From assembly GCA_900769745.1 (NCBI GenBank), contig CAAGHX010000180.1, positions 1 to 7,144 on the forward strand: a stretch of DNA of 7,144 bases, written 5' to 3'. Every line of letters begins with the position of its first letter. Positions within the stretch are counted from its first letter, which is position 1. Of the stretch, positions 1 to 7,144 are shown piece by piece. The DNA is from an uncultured Alistipes sp. GTDB taxonomy: Bacteria > Bacteroidota > Bacteroidia > Bacteroidales > Rikenellaceae. The notes under the pieces were generated by a model. That model did no database searches, was not told the DNA's origin, and saw only the letters and a list, made by a program, of their open reading frames with translations. The translations under genes were made by a program, and so were the position numbers.

Positions 1-415
1 CCTTATCCACAAGGAAGATGTTACCATCCAGCGAAACAGTCAATATCTGCTCCGAGTACTCTCCTGCCACGAAAGTGATGATAGCCTCATCACGAAGGTA
101 GAAACTGTTGTTGGCTGCGACATGTAACTTGAATGAGCCATTGCCATAGTGCTTCTCCTCGACAATCTTGCACCACTCCTTATTAGATACGGGAGTCCAA
201 TAGATGCCTGGATTGTTAATCGTAACATTGACGGTGAGAATCTTCTCCTGAGGCGAGGTTCGAATGTCTGCACACTCCTCGCCATCGAAGCTACAAGTAA
301 TCTCGATATCTCCCGCCGGCACTACTGACGGAGTATCATCAACCAGATCGGTAGTACAGCCTAGTGTGAAGGCGACTACAAACACTGAAATAAATTTATA
401 TAGGTATCGTTTCAT
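1..415 (-). CDS. BACON-domain outer-membrane lipoprotein, C-terminus cut by window edge
   Basis: Probable surface lipoprotein that helps the SusC/SusD pair bind glycan; that role is inferred from position and domain. The frame stays open to the left edge, giving 138 codons. The ATG at 415 is the first possible start, because an in-frame TAA lies at 419-421. A basic, hydrophobic signal peptide (residues 1-19) ends in a lipobox-like TLGC with the lipidation Cys at residue 20. The acidic stretch after it (DLVDD) resembles the surface-export signals of Bacteroidota lipoproteins. Residues about 59-129 match a BACON domain: Trp73, a WxPVSNxxWC core with Trp81, then GNGSFKLHVAANNS, an Arg at 108, AIITF and a closing LTVSL strand. 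BACON domains are usually N-terminal beta-sandwich modules in Bacteroidota carbohydrate-active proteins. It starts 22 bp after the SusD-like stop with no Shine-Dalgarno sequence, so it is probably co-transcribed. What follows the BACON domain, whether a second module, a binding domain or an enzyme, is not visible. Confidence 0.85.
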   Translation of the reverse strand, partial: MKRYLYKFISVFVVAFTLGCTTDLVDDTPSVVPAGDIEITCSFDGEECADIRTSPQEKILTVNVTINNPGIYWTPVSNKEWCKIVEEKHYGNGSFKLHVAANNSFYLRDEAIITFVAGEYSEQILTVSLDGNIFLVDK

Positions 416-437
416 ATTTTACGATGTGTTTTAGTTG
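416..437 (-). other. 22-bp SusD-like to BACON lipoprotein junction
   Basis: This A-rich gap on the coding strand has no Shine-Dalgarno sequence, no inverted repeat able to form a terminator, and no room for a promoter. An in-frame TAA at 419-421 rules out a longer lipoprotein N-terminus. The arrangement supports co-transcription with the SusD-like gene. Confidence 0.6.
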
Positions 438-2132
438 TTATTGGCGACCTTTTGCACGGTTCAACTTACTCTCGGTAGATGATGCCCACCACATATCGAC
501 AAGCATATTATTCTCGCCGCCGAGCCAACTGTCTACTGCCTCATTATAGTAAGTCGCATTCTGGAACGACTCGGTGGTCGGGTAACGCAAACGTGTTGGC
601 AGGATGCCCTTATTCTCGGCTGCGGGACCATTCGTTTTGAGCAAAGGATAGCCTGTGCGACGGTAGTCGGCCCATGACTCGACACCTACCCACAAAGTAG
701 CGATATACTTCTGCCACATAATATCTTCGAGGGTATCCTTGAACTCGGTGTCGAGATAACTTATATAGTCGTTGATAGTCTTGCAGTCAGGTGCAAGGTA
801 ATCTATGGCCTGTTCCCAATCCACCTGCCACTGATCAATCGATGCACGGCAACCTTTGAGATAAAGCCCCTTGTACTCCGAGCCGGACATCGGAATCCAG
901 CCACGAATACCCGCTTCGGCAAAGATAAAGCACAACTCATCGTAGTTCATCATAGCATACGAAGGGGCATTCTGCATATCGCCTATGTGCTCACCTGTCA
1001 CCTCACCACGAGTGTAGCGACCGATAAGTGAATTTCCGTTTTTCGACTTATTCGCAGGATCTTCGAAGAATGCACGCATATCCGAGCGCATAATCTGTGT
1101 CGGTGCGCCCTTATCCTTGGTGAAGATACGATAGAAACGAGGGTCCGCAATAGAGACATCTCCTGACGCATCTCTGAAAATCATCTTATCAACGATAGTG
1201 CTGCAAGCCGCTGATGACTTCCAACTACCCGATGTTGTTGAGTAAAATGGGGTGTAGAGAGCAGAGTTCATCTTATCAAACTTCACGCGGGCACTATCAT
1301 CTATACCACGCATCATAGGATAGGATCCCTCGCCCGATACAAACGAGTTGTACAACTCAGCAAGTTTGTAGAGGACATTAATATCGCCATAGTCGTCTCC
1401 AAGATAGAGTTCTCCACCAGACTCTTCGAGAACTTTCAATACCACACGATTCAAAAGACGAGCATAGAGCGAGTTGCCGAAACGACGCCACTTGTCGATA
1501 TTGCCGTAGTAGGTGTAGTCGCAGTTTGCATCAAAATTGAAGTCGAGTGATGGCGTAACGGATACCAGATCTTCGGCTTCGAGGAAGTATTCATTAGCCT
1601 TTTCGAGCGAGCGGATCATATCGACATAGATATCTTTCTGATTGTCGTAAGGTATCATATAGTCGAACTTATCACCTTGCAAGTTGATAAGTCCTGCTTT
1701 CGAATATGGCACATTACCATAGGTATCGGTAATAAGCGCAGCAATATAAGTGCGAAGAATCAATGCAACACCTTTGAGTGCAGGATTATCGCCCTCACAA
1801 GCCTTGCTATACATATAGTTTGCATCGCCAAATTGCTTGTAGATGTTCCAAAGATAGGTATTGTACTGGTCAGAGATTGCGTAGTTATATGCCAACTGGG
1901 CGGTAGCCTCGTAGTTGGTAGATACTGTGTACTGCATGAGATGACCTAAAATATTGCATTCGGCGTTGAGCACCTGATACTCCACATTATAGAGTATAGG
2001 CTGAACAAACGACTCCGTAGTGGTCTCGTAAAGAGCATACGGGTTCTTGCCCATTTCGTCAAACTTCATACAGGCTGTCATAGCCGAGGCTGTAATCAGA
2101 ATAGATGTTATATATGTTACAAGTCTCTTCAT
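438..2132 (-). CDS. SusD/RagB-family nutrient-binding outer-membrane lipoprotein (SusD_2 type)
   Basis: Surface glycan-binding lipoprotein that acts as the lid of the adjacent SusC-like transporter. The complete protein is 564 residues, a usual length for the family. Residues 1-20 are a signal peptide ending in the lipobox MTAC, with Cys21 lipidated and followed by acidic residues (KFDE), typical of Bacteroidota surface lipoproteins. SusD_2-type landmarks appear in order: a helical N-terminal region; LILRTYIAALITDTYGNVPYS at about 124-144 (the TDTYGxxPYS signature); NIDKWRRFGNSLYARLLNR at about 211-229; MNYDELCFIFAEAGIRGW at about 395-412; QKYIATLWVGVESWADYRRTGYP at about 474-496; and LPTRLRYP at 511-518. 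A WW pair at 548-549 lies near the C-terminus. The TPR-like scaffold and SusC pairing are family knowledge; the ligand is unknown. The start is well supported by AAGGAG nine bases upstream. The gene follows susC by 23 bp and precedes the BACON lipoprotein by 22 bp. Confidence 0.97.
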   Translation of the reverse strand: MKRLVTYITSILITASAMTACMKFDEMGKNPYALYETTTESFVQPILYNVEYQVLNAECNILGHLMQYTVSTNYEATAQLAYNYAISDQYNTYLWNIYKQFGDANYMYSKACEGDNPALKGVALILRTYIAALITDTYGNVPYSKAGLINLQGDKFDYMIPYDNQKDIYVDMIRSLEKANEYFLEAEDLVSVTPSLDFNFDANCDYTYYGNIDKWRRFGNSLYARLLNRVVLKVLEESGGELYLGDDYGDINVLYKLAELYNSFVSGEGSYPMMRGIDDSARVKFDKMNSALYTPFYSTTSGSWKSSAACSTIVDKMIFRDASGDVSIADPRFYRIFTKDKGAPTQIMRSDMRAFFEDPANKSKNGNSLIGRYTRGEVTGEHIGDMQNAPSYAMMNYDELCFIFAEAGIRGWIPMSGSEYKGLYLKGCRASIDQWQVDWEQAIDYLAPDCKTINDYISYLDTEFKDTLEDIMWQKYIATLWVGVESWADYRRTGYPLLKTNGPAAENKGILPTRLRYPTTESFQNATYYNEAVDSWLGGENNMLVDMWWASSTESKLNRAKGRQ

Positions 2133-2141
2133 ATCTTCATT

Positions 2142-2147
2142 CTCCTT
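2142..2147 (-). promoter_or_regulatory. Shine-Dalgarno sequence for the SusD-like gene
   Basis: The minus strand reads AAGGAG followed by a nine-base spacer and the ATG at 2132. This is a near-consensus ribosome binding site in the 23-bp gap after the transporter stop codon. It fixes the start of the SusD-like gene. An ATG inside the spacer opens only a three-codon frame and is not a rival start. The SusC-like and BACON genes have no comparable sequence, so this site stands out within the operon. Confidence 0.8.
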
Positions 2148-2155
2148 AATCTTTT

Positions 2156-5100
2156 TTAGAAAGTAAATGATATGCTGGCACCATAAGTTGCTGTACCTGG
2201 CATCTGCAAGAGGTCAAAGCCTGGCGATAATGCTGCACCACGCAACGAAACGGCCTCCGGATCGAAGCCAGGGAAACGGCTCCAACAGTAGAGATTATTT
2301 CCATAAACGGCTGCAGTCAAGCCCTGAATAAAACGGCTCTTTGCGAGCAACTTCTTCGGGAACGAGTACTCAACACGAACCTCGCGCAATTTCAAGAAAG
2401 ACGTCTCGACAAAGTTAGCCTCGGTGTTGTTACGCTCGTATTTAGCCTGATAGTAAAGTTGGATAGACTCCGCATCGTGAGTAATATCGCACATCTTGTA
2501 GTTGCCATCGTCAAGCAAGATCACACCCTTTGGAGTAAAACCGCCCTCTCGACCTTCAAGAGTTGCAGTACCCTTACCTCGATAGTTCAGCACCCAGTTG
2601 GTCAACGAATAGACATTGCCACCATACTGTCCATCGAATTTAACGCTCGCTTTGATTCCCTTCCAACTAAAACTTGTACCAAAGCCTCCTTGCCAATCCG
2701 GCATACACTCGCCGATATACGAAAGGTCGTTATCCATCATCGGGGTACCGTTCTTATCGTGAACGATCTGGCCGGAAACGTCCATCATCTTACCCTGAGC
2801 ATCTACAACATATGAGCCCTCCGGTGCACGCAAGTACTTACGACCATACATCGAAGTGAGCGAGCCACCGACATAAGCAAACATATATGCGTAAGAAGAA
2901 TACTGCGACACCTGCCAATAGTCGATACCCTCGCCCAATGATAGAATCCTATTGCGATTGAGCGACCAGTTAGCATTGACGGTCCAAACCATATCCTTAG
3001 TGCGGATGAGAGTTCCTGTTGCCGAAATCTCAACACCGTGGTTAAGGATTGAACCTGCATTGGTAAATACCTTTGATACGCCCGAAGCAGTTGAGATCGG
3101 CATCTCGGCGATTGCATTTGAAGTCTTGTTGCGATAGTACGACACATCGAGATTGAGTCGATTGCGGAACATTCTCACATCGACGCCCACCTCAAACGAC
3201 GATACCATCTCCGGTTTAAGGTTGCTATTGACCTTCTTGTCCTGAGTTGTAACATTTCCGGGGAAGAGAGTCGATTGGAGATACTCCTCGATACGATAAG
3301 GCTTGGTATCATGACCAACCTGAGCCCACGAAGAACGAACCTTCAAGAAGTTGAGGATACCGTTTGTTCCGCCAAAGTCAAATAACTCATTGACTACTGC
3401 ACTCGCCGAAACCGAAGGATAGAAGTACGAACGGTTTTCCGCAGGGAGCGTACTCGACCAGTCGTTGCGGCCTGTGAGATCCAGGAAGAGAGCATTCTTC
3501 CAAGAGAACTGCAACATTCCGAAGAGCGAGTTGGTCTGACGCTGGTATGAGTAGTTGTCGGTCTTGGTCTGCGAGAGTGAGTTGGCAAGAGTATATACAC
3601 CAGGATTTTTCAGGTTGTCTGCCCACTGCTGGTGCTTTTGATACTTCTGATTGATGATACTGCCCCCAAAGTTTGCAGTGATATTGATATTCTGCGGCTT
3701 GAAATCGTAAGTATAACGGAACAGGAACTCACCATTAAGCTGCATTGAGCGAACAAGTTGCTCACGATAGTAGCCCAGTGGATCAGCCTGCGTGGAGGTA
3801 GGAGTGCGCTGAGTACGGAAATCAAATATTGTATCCAAACCTCCGCGCACCATCAATGTCAAACCCTTATAGATATCGAAGTTGAATTTAACATTTCCAT
3901 AGATACGATCACGACTTTGGGTATTGACTGCCTCATTTGCAATAAAGTATGCGTTATTCTTACCACCCGAAAGTGTAGCGTCCTGTGCAATTCCCTCTTG
4001 ACCTGGGAGCCAGTAATTCTCTGCCCACTTCATATCGATATTAGGAGCGTAGCACCACAAGCTATACATAGGTGATGTTGAACCATAACCCGAAGATACC
4101 GGGATGTTGTCACATTCGCGGTGACGATAGTTCAATGCGACCTCTGCATTGAGCCACCTTGCCAACTCGTTGCGAGTACGAATAAGTATGTGCTGGTTGT
4201 TAGTTGGAGAGTTAGGCATAATTCCGTGGCTTCTCATATCCGTGAACGTGATACGCACCGAATTCTGCTTGTTAATACGACTTGCGAGAATCACCGAATT
4301 TGACCAAGTGTAACCAGTCTCAAAATAGTCCTTGAACCAATCACCATGACTTACGAATGGAGTCTCAAGACGAACAAAATCGCCATTTGCATCGTATCCG
4401 CCACCTATACCACTCCCGGCGTGATAGTACTGGTAATACTTTGTACCGTCCAACTTCGGACCCCACGAAAGGAGTGAAGCCTGGCTGGTATAACCGTTTG
4501 CAAGCCCCGGGTGGTAAGCCTCGCCAAGGGTATTGTCACCACTACGCAAGTAGTAATAGTAGTCTGAGAACTCGCCCTGACCATACTCATATTGCAAGTC
4601 CGGCGACGTATTTACGCTTTCGAGAGTGAGGTTTGTTATATACTGAACACTCAACTTCGCCTCCTGCTTATGAGCGGTCTTTGTGGTGATAATAATAGCA
4701 CCATTCGAGGCTGCCGAACCATAGAGAGCCGTTGCGGCCGGACCCTTCAATACAGTTACCGACTCAACATCTTCGGGGTTGATATCGCCAGTACCATCGC
4801 CATAGTCAATAGCGTATGCAGAGCCTTCACCACCTGCATCGGATTGCGTAGCGTGGTTAAACATAGGCACGCCGTCAACCACGAAGAGTGCGGTGTTATT
4901 CGAGAAGTCCACAGAGGCCTCACCACGCAATGTTACGCGTGTAGTCCCTCCCGGGCCTGAGTTCGATCGTTGAATGTTAAGGCCTGCCACCTGACCTGTC
5001 AGACCCGTAAGCCAATTGTTGGCATTCGCAGCCGAAGCCAAATTCTCACCATCGACCTTTTGGGCAGCGTAACCGAGAGATTTCTCGTCACGCTTGATAC

Positions 5101-5521
5101 CGAGTGCGGTGACAACGACAGCATCAAGTGCTTGGCCTTCAGTAACCATTGAGACATCAATGACCTCGCGTTCACCAACCTTTACAGTATAATCTTTATA
5201 TCCTAAGAAAGAGAATTGAATCTCGTTTTCAGGCTTTGCCTGGATTCTATACTTACCGTCAATATCAGTAGTAACACCTTGAAGAGTTGAAACGATGAAA
5301 ACACCTACGCCTACCATAGGTTTACCCTCTTCATCCAACACTGTACCTGTAACCCAATGGGGTTCAACATTCTCTGATGGTAGAGGTTTGGAGGATTCTA
5401 TTTCAGACTTAGATTTCTCATCAATCTCCGGCGTTATAGCCGACATAGGCAAGCAGGAGACCGCGATTGCGAAAACCGAAACAATTATAGCTTTAATCAC
5501 TGATTGGTTAGCGTTTTTCAT
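2156..5521 (-). CDS. SusC/RagA-family TonB-dependent outer-membrane transporter
   Basis: Outer-membrane beta-barrel that imports large ligands, usually oligosaccharides, using TonB-ExbBD energy together with its SusD partner. The complete protein is 1121 residues, normal for SusC-like proteins. Residues 1-28 form a signal peptide with a likely signal peptidase I site after MSA. A charged, Pro/Ser/Glu-rich linker spans 29-55. A carboxypeptidase-regulatory-like beta-sandwich covers about 57-128 (VTGTVLDEEGKP, DIDGKYRI, FSFLGYKDYTV). A TonB-box-like stretch (ALDAVVVTALG) lies at 131-141. The plug runs to about 285 and contains VTLRGEAS, ALFVVDGVPM and the SusC signature DVESVTVLKGPAATALYG followed by SNGAIIITTK (251-281). 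The rest is barrel, with SWGPKLDGT at about 352-360 and a C-terminal SFTF ending in Phe, as outer-membrane barrels do. There is no STN domain, so it is not a sigma/anti-sigma signalling transducer. The ATG at 5521 is the first possible start, since an in-frame TAA lies two codons upstream. No Shine-Dalgarno sequence is present. It begins 18 bp after the GH3 stop. Confidence 0.97.
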   Translation of the reverse strand: MKNANQSVIKAIIVSVFAIAVSCLPMSAITPEIDEKSKSEIESSKPLPSENVEPHWVTGTVLDEEGKPMVGVGVFIVSTLQGVTTDIDGKYRIQAKPENEIQFSFLGYKDYTVKVGEREVIDVSMVTEGQALDAVVVTALGIKRDEKSLGYAAQKVDGENLASAANANNWLTGLTGQVAGLNIQRSNSGPGGTTRVTLRGEASVDFSNNTALFVVDGVPMFNHATQSDAGGEGSAYAIDYGDGTGDINPEDVESVTVLKGPAATALYGSAASNGAIIITTKTAHKQEAKLSVQYITNLTLESVNTSPDLQYEYGQGEFSDYYYYLRSGDNTLGEAYHPGLANGYTSQASLLSWGPKLDGTKYYQYYHAGSGIGGGYDANGDFVRLETPFVSHGDWFKDYFETGYTWSNSVILASRINKQNSVRITFTDMRSHGIMPNSPTNNQHILIRTRNELARWLNAEVALNYRHRECDNIPVSSGYGSTSPMYSLWCYAPNIDMKWAENYWLPGQEGIAQDATLSGGKNNAYFIANEAVNTQSRDRIYGNVKFNFDIYKGLTLMVRGGLDTIFDFRTQRTPTSTQADPLGYYREQLVRSMQLNGEFLFRYTYDFKPQNINITANFGGSIINQKYQKHQQWADNLKNPGVYTLANSLSQTKTDNYSYQRQTNSLFGMLQFSWKNALFLDLTGRNDWSSTLPAENRSYFYPSVSASAVVNELFDFGGTNGILNFLKVRSSWAQVGHDTKPYRIEEYLQSTLFPGNVTTQDKKVNSNLKPEMVSSFEVGVDVRMFRNRLNLDVSYYRNKTSNAIAEMPISTASGVSKVFTNAGSILNHGVEISATGTLIRTKDMVWTVNANWSLNRNRILSLGEGIDYWQVSQYSSYAYMFAYVGGSLTSMYGRKYLRAPEGSYVVDAQGKMMDVSGQIVHDKNGTPMMDNDLSYIGECMPDWQGGFGTSFSWKGIKASVKFDGQYGGNVYSLTNWVLNYRGKGTATLEGREGGFTPKGVILLDDGNYKMCDITHDAESIQLYYQAKYERNNTEANFVETSFLKLREVRVEYSFPKKLLAKSRFIQGLTAAVYGNNLYCWSRFPGFDPEAVSLRGAALSPGFDLLQMPGTATYGASISFTF

Positions 5522-5539
5522 GGGTTAATAGTTAATTTA
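5522..5539 (-). other. 18-bp GH3 to SusC-like junction
   Basis: This AT-rich gap has neither a Shine-Dalgarno sequence nor a terminator hairpin, and it is too short to hold a full Bacteroidota promoter (TTTG around -33, TAnnTTTG around -7). The spacing supports read-through from GH3 into the transporter gene. The transporter was probably translated from an unstructured AT-rich leader, a common arrangement in Bacteroidota; that last point is inference. Confidence 0.6.
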
Positions 5540-7144
5540 TTACTTAGTCTCAATAGTAAGAGTCTGCGAAATGTTCGCCGAAGAGTTGCCGATGTGCAAT
5601 GTGTATGCTCCTGGATTAACCTTCCAAGCGTGAGTCTCTACATCCCAGAATGCCAGATCCGAGTATTTCAGTTCAAGTTCCACTACTGCACTCTTCCCTG
5701 CCTCAAGGTGTACCTTCTTGAACGCCTTCAACTCCTTGTTTGGACGAAGTACGGTCGGGTTGTTCTCCGAAACGTAAAGCTGCACAACCTCTGCACCATC
5801 CATAGCACCTGTATTCTTCAAAGTTACAGAAACCTTCAACGGTTTCTCTTCCGAAATCTGCTTTGCAGCCTTTGCCTTGCTCAATTCGAATGTTGTGTAC
5901 GACAAACCGAAGCCGAATGGGAACAATGGCTCAATGCCCTTTGTCTCGTACCAACGATAACCGACAAGTACAGACTCCTTGTACTCTACGTCGTAGTGAC
6001 GAGGCGCAATCCACAACTCATTGGCATTCTTGGTAGTATGACTGATGTTTAAACCAGCCGGTATCATACCATAAGCAGGCGAATCCTTAAACGATTTCTC
6101 GATGGTTGCAGGTAACTTACCCGACGGGTTAATCTTACCGACCATAATGTCGGCGATAGCCTGCATACCTGCCTGACCCGGATACCAGCCATAGATGATA
6201 GCCGATACCTTGTCGTGCCAAGCGCTCATGTCGACACCAGAACCGGAGAGAACGAGGACGATAACTTTCTTATTTGCAGCGCAAGCCATACGCACCAAGG
6301 CCTCATCCTCCTCTTCCATAGCAAATGGGCGCTCGATGTTCTCGCTATCGTAAGTACCGGTTGCGATCACCACAATATCAGCTTTCTGCAACTGGATAAA
6401 GTTTGGCTTCTCAATAGCTTTGACATTTGCACGAAGTGCGCTCAACAGAGCCTGCTCCGGAGTCACCAGATTGAAGCCCCTCACACACGAGGCACCGCCA
6501 CCCTGCGGAACAGTCTTTGCCCAACGACCTGCCAGCAATATCTGCTGTCCCTCGTTCAATGGAAGGATACCGTCATTCTTCAACAAGATTGAGCCCTCGG
6601 CAGCAGTCTGATACGACACCTGTTCGTGGTGCGGGAACTTAGACTCGAGTGCATCCTCGTTTGGCTGGCCATTCTTGAATCGCTCATATAAACCGTAGCG
6701 GATACATGTAGCAATCATAGGACGAATCATATCGTCGATATTCTGCTCGGTAATCTCACCCGCAGCCAGCAATTCAGGTATAGAGTTGATGTAATGAGGC
6801 TGATTCGGATCGCCCGGCATCTCAACATTCTGTCCCGAAAGAACAATCTTCTTCCAATCGAACACCGAACGCCAATCGGTCATTACCAAGCCCTTGAAAC
6901 CGAGTGTACCACGGAGAAGATCCGTAATGACATACCTGCTCTGACTTGCCCATTCGCCATTCACGAGGTTGTACGCAGTCATCACCGAACCGGCACCGGC
7001 GTCGATACCCGCCTTGAATGCAGGAGTGTAGATCTCCATCATCGCACGCTCGTCAACGATTGAGTTCGATAGTCTACGCAAGAACTCGGTGTTATTACAT
7101 ACGAAGTGCTTCAAGCAAGCCATTGTGCCTGTGCCCTGCATACC
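5540..7144 (-). CDS. Glycoside hydrolase family 3, beta-glucosidase-like, N-terminus cut by window edge
   Basis: Retaining exo-acting glycosidase that releases non-reducing-end sugars; beta-glucosidase is most likely, with beta-xylosidase possible. The frame is open through the right edge, so the Met at 7141 is internal. The 534 visible residues lack the signal peptide and much of the N-terminal barrel. Residues below count from that Met. KHF at 11-13 and MTAYNLVNGE at about 54-63 are substrate-binding motifs. GFKGLVMTDW at 81-90 carries the catalytic nucleophile Asp89 (codon 6875-6877). The second alpha/beta domain starts near 183 (GSILLKNDGILPL). It holds the candidate acid/base Glu267 in YDSENIER (codon 6341-6343), then YGWYPGQAG, NPSGKLP and VLVGYRWYETKGIEPLFPFGFGLSYTTFE. 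A fibronectin-III-like domain fills about 435-530. No PA14 insertion is evident. There is no NagZ-type KHFPG motif, arguing against a peptidoglycan-recycling hexosaminidase. The enzyme leads the visible part of the operon, 18 bp before the transporter. Its cellular location cannot be judged without the N-terminus. Confidence 0.96.
   Translation of the reverse strand, partial: GMQGTGTMACLKHFVCNNTEFLRRLSNSIVDERAMMEIYTPAFKAGIDAGAGSVMTAYNLVNGEWASQSRYVITDLLRGTLGFKGLVMTDWRSVFDWKKIVLSGQNVEMPGDPNQPHYINSIPELLAAGEITEQNIDDMIRPMIATCIRYGLYERFKNGQPNEDALESKFPHHEQVSYQTAAEGSILLKNDGILPLNEGQQILLAGRWAKTVPQGGGASCVRGFNLVTPEQALLSALRANVKAIEKPNFIQLQKADIVVIATGTYDSENIERPFAMEEEDEALVRMACAANKKVIVLVLSGSGVDMSAWHDKVSAIIYGWYPGQAGMQAIADIMVGKINPSGKLPATIEKSFKDSPAYGMIPAGLNISHTTKNANELWIAPRHYDVEYKESVLVGYRWYETKGIEPLFPFGFGLSYTTFELSKAKAAKQISEEKPLKVSVTLKNTGAMDGAEVVQLYVSENNPTVLRPNKELKAFKKVHLEAGKSAVVELELKYSDLAFWDVETHAWKVNPGAYTLHIGNSSANISQTLTIETK

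Noticed and set aside
40..285. Minus-strand open frame of 81 codons starting at 285.
   Set aside because: It is out of frame with the lipoprotein that starts at 415. That frame has a signal peptide, lipobox and BACON motifs, while this one gives an Arg/Ser-rich product with no family features.
2803..3147. Minus-strand open frame of 114 codons inside the transporter gene.
   Set aside because: It overlaps the conserved beta-barrel coding frame and has a low-complexity Arg/Cys/Ser-rich product, so it is a shadow and not a nested gene.
3758..4075. Plus-strand open frame of 105 codons antisense to the transporter, considered as a possible antisense regulator or small protein.
   Set aside because: No promoter, ribosome binding site or protein features were visible. 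Antisense RNAs to susC-like genes are known in Bacteroides, but nothing in this sequence supports one.
5357..5437. The N-terminal extension of the transporter as an STN signalling domain.
   Set aside because: It is only about 27 residues, polar and Pro/Ser-rich. An STN domain is about 70 residues and has a folded beta-alpha pattern not seen here.
5453..5521. Cys23 in the transporter signal peptide read as a possible lipobox.
   Set aside because: The residues before it (AVS) fit a lipobox poorly, a good signal peptidase I site (MSA) follows five residues later, and SusC-family barrels are not lipoproteins.
5522..5539. A separate promoter for susC in the gap after GH3.
   Set aside because: The gap is 18 bp with no TAnnTTTG-like element and is too short for both promoter boxes. 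A promoter inside the GH3 coding sequence cannot be excluded but is not visible.
5504..6052. Plus-strand open frame of 182 codons antisense to the GH3 3' end and the GH3/SusC junction.
   Set aside because: It lies almost wholly opposite a well-supported GH3 coding region. Its product is rich in Cys, Leu and Arg with no recognisable domain, signal or ribosome binding site, so it is an antisense shadow.

Overview
This window looks like part of a polysaccharide utilisation locus (PUL) from a member of the Bacteroidota, most likely Bacteroidales. The evidence is a tandem SusC-type TonB-dependent transporter and SusD-type lipoprotein, a BACON-domain lipoprotein, Bacteroidota-style lipoprotein signals, and AT-rich leaders that mostly lack a Shine-Dalgarno sequence. 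A hand count of one line (4801-4860) gave 50% G+C. Genus cannot be assigned from the sequence alone.

All four genes lie on the minus strand, so transcription runs from right to left. In order they are: a glycoside hydrolase family 3 enzyme (5540-7144, N-terminus beyond the right edge); a SusC/RagA-family outer-membrane transporter (2156-5521); a SusD-like glycan-binding lipoprotein of the SusD_2 type (438-2132); and a BACON-domain lipoprotein (1-415, C-terminus beyond the left edge). The gaps are only 18, 23 and 22 bp. None has a visible promoter or terminator, so the genes are probably one transcript. The window is almost fully coding and has no gene-free stretch longer than 23 bp.

Inferred working model: the BACON lipoprotein and the SusD-like protein sit on the cell surface and capture a glycan or glycoside. 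The SusC-like barrel imports it using TonB energy, and the GH3 enzyme removes non-reducing-end sugars, probably beta-linked glucose or a related residue. The substrate cannot be read from the sequence. No regulator is visible, and the transporter has no N-terminal STN signalling domain, so control probably comes from a regulator outside the window.

I found no RNA gene, mobile element, CRISPR array or clearly new system. The points worth a second look are modest: the hydrolase placed ahead of susC in the same transcription unit, a strong Shine-Dalgarno sequence only before the susD-like gene, a charged linker in the transporter, motif variants in the transporter and hydrolase, and the truncated BACON lipoprotein.
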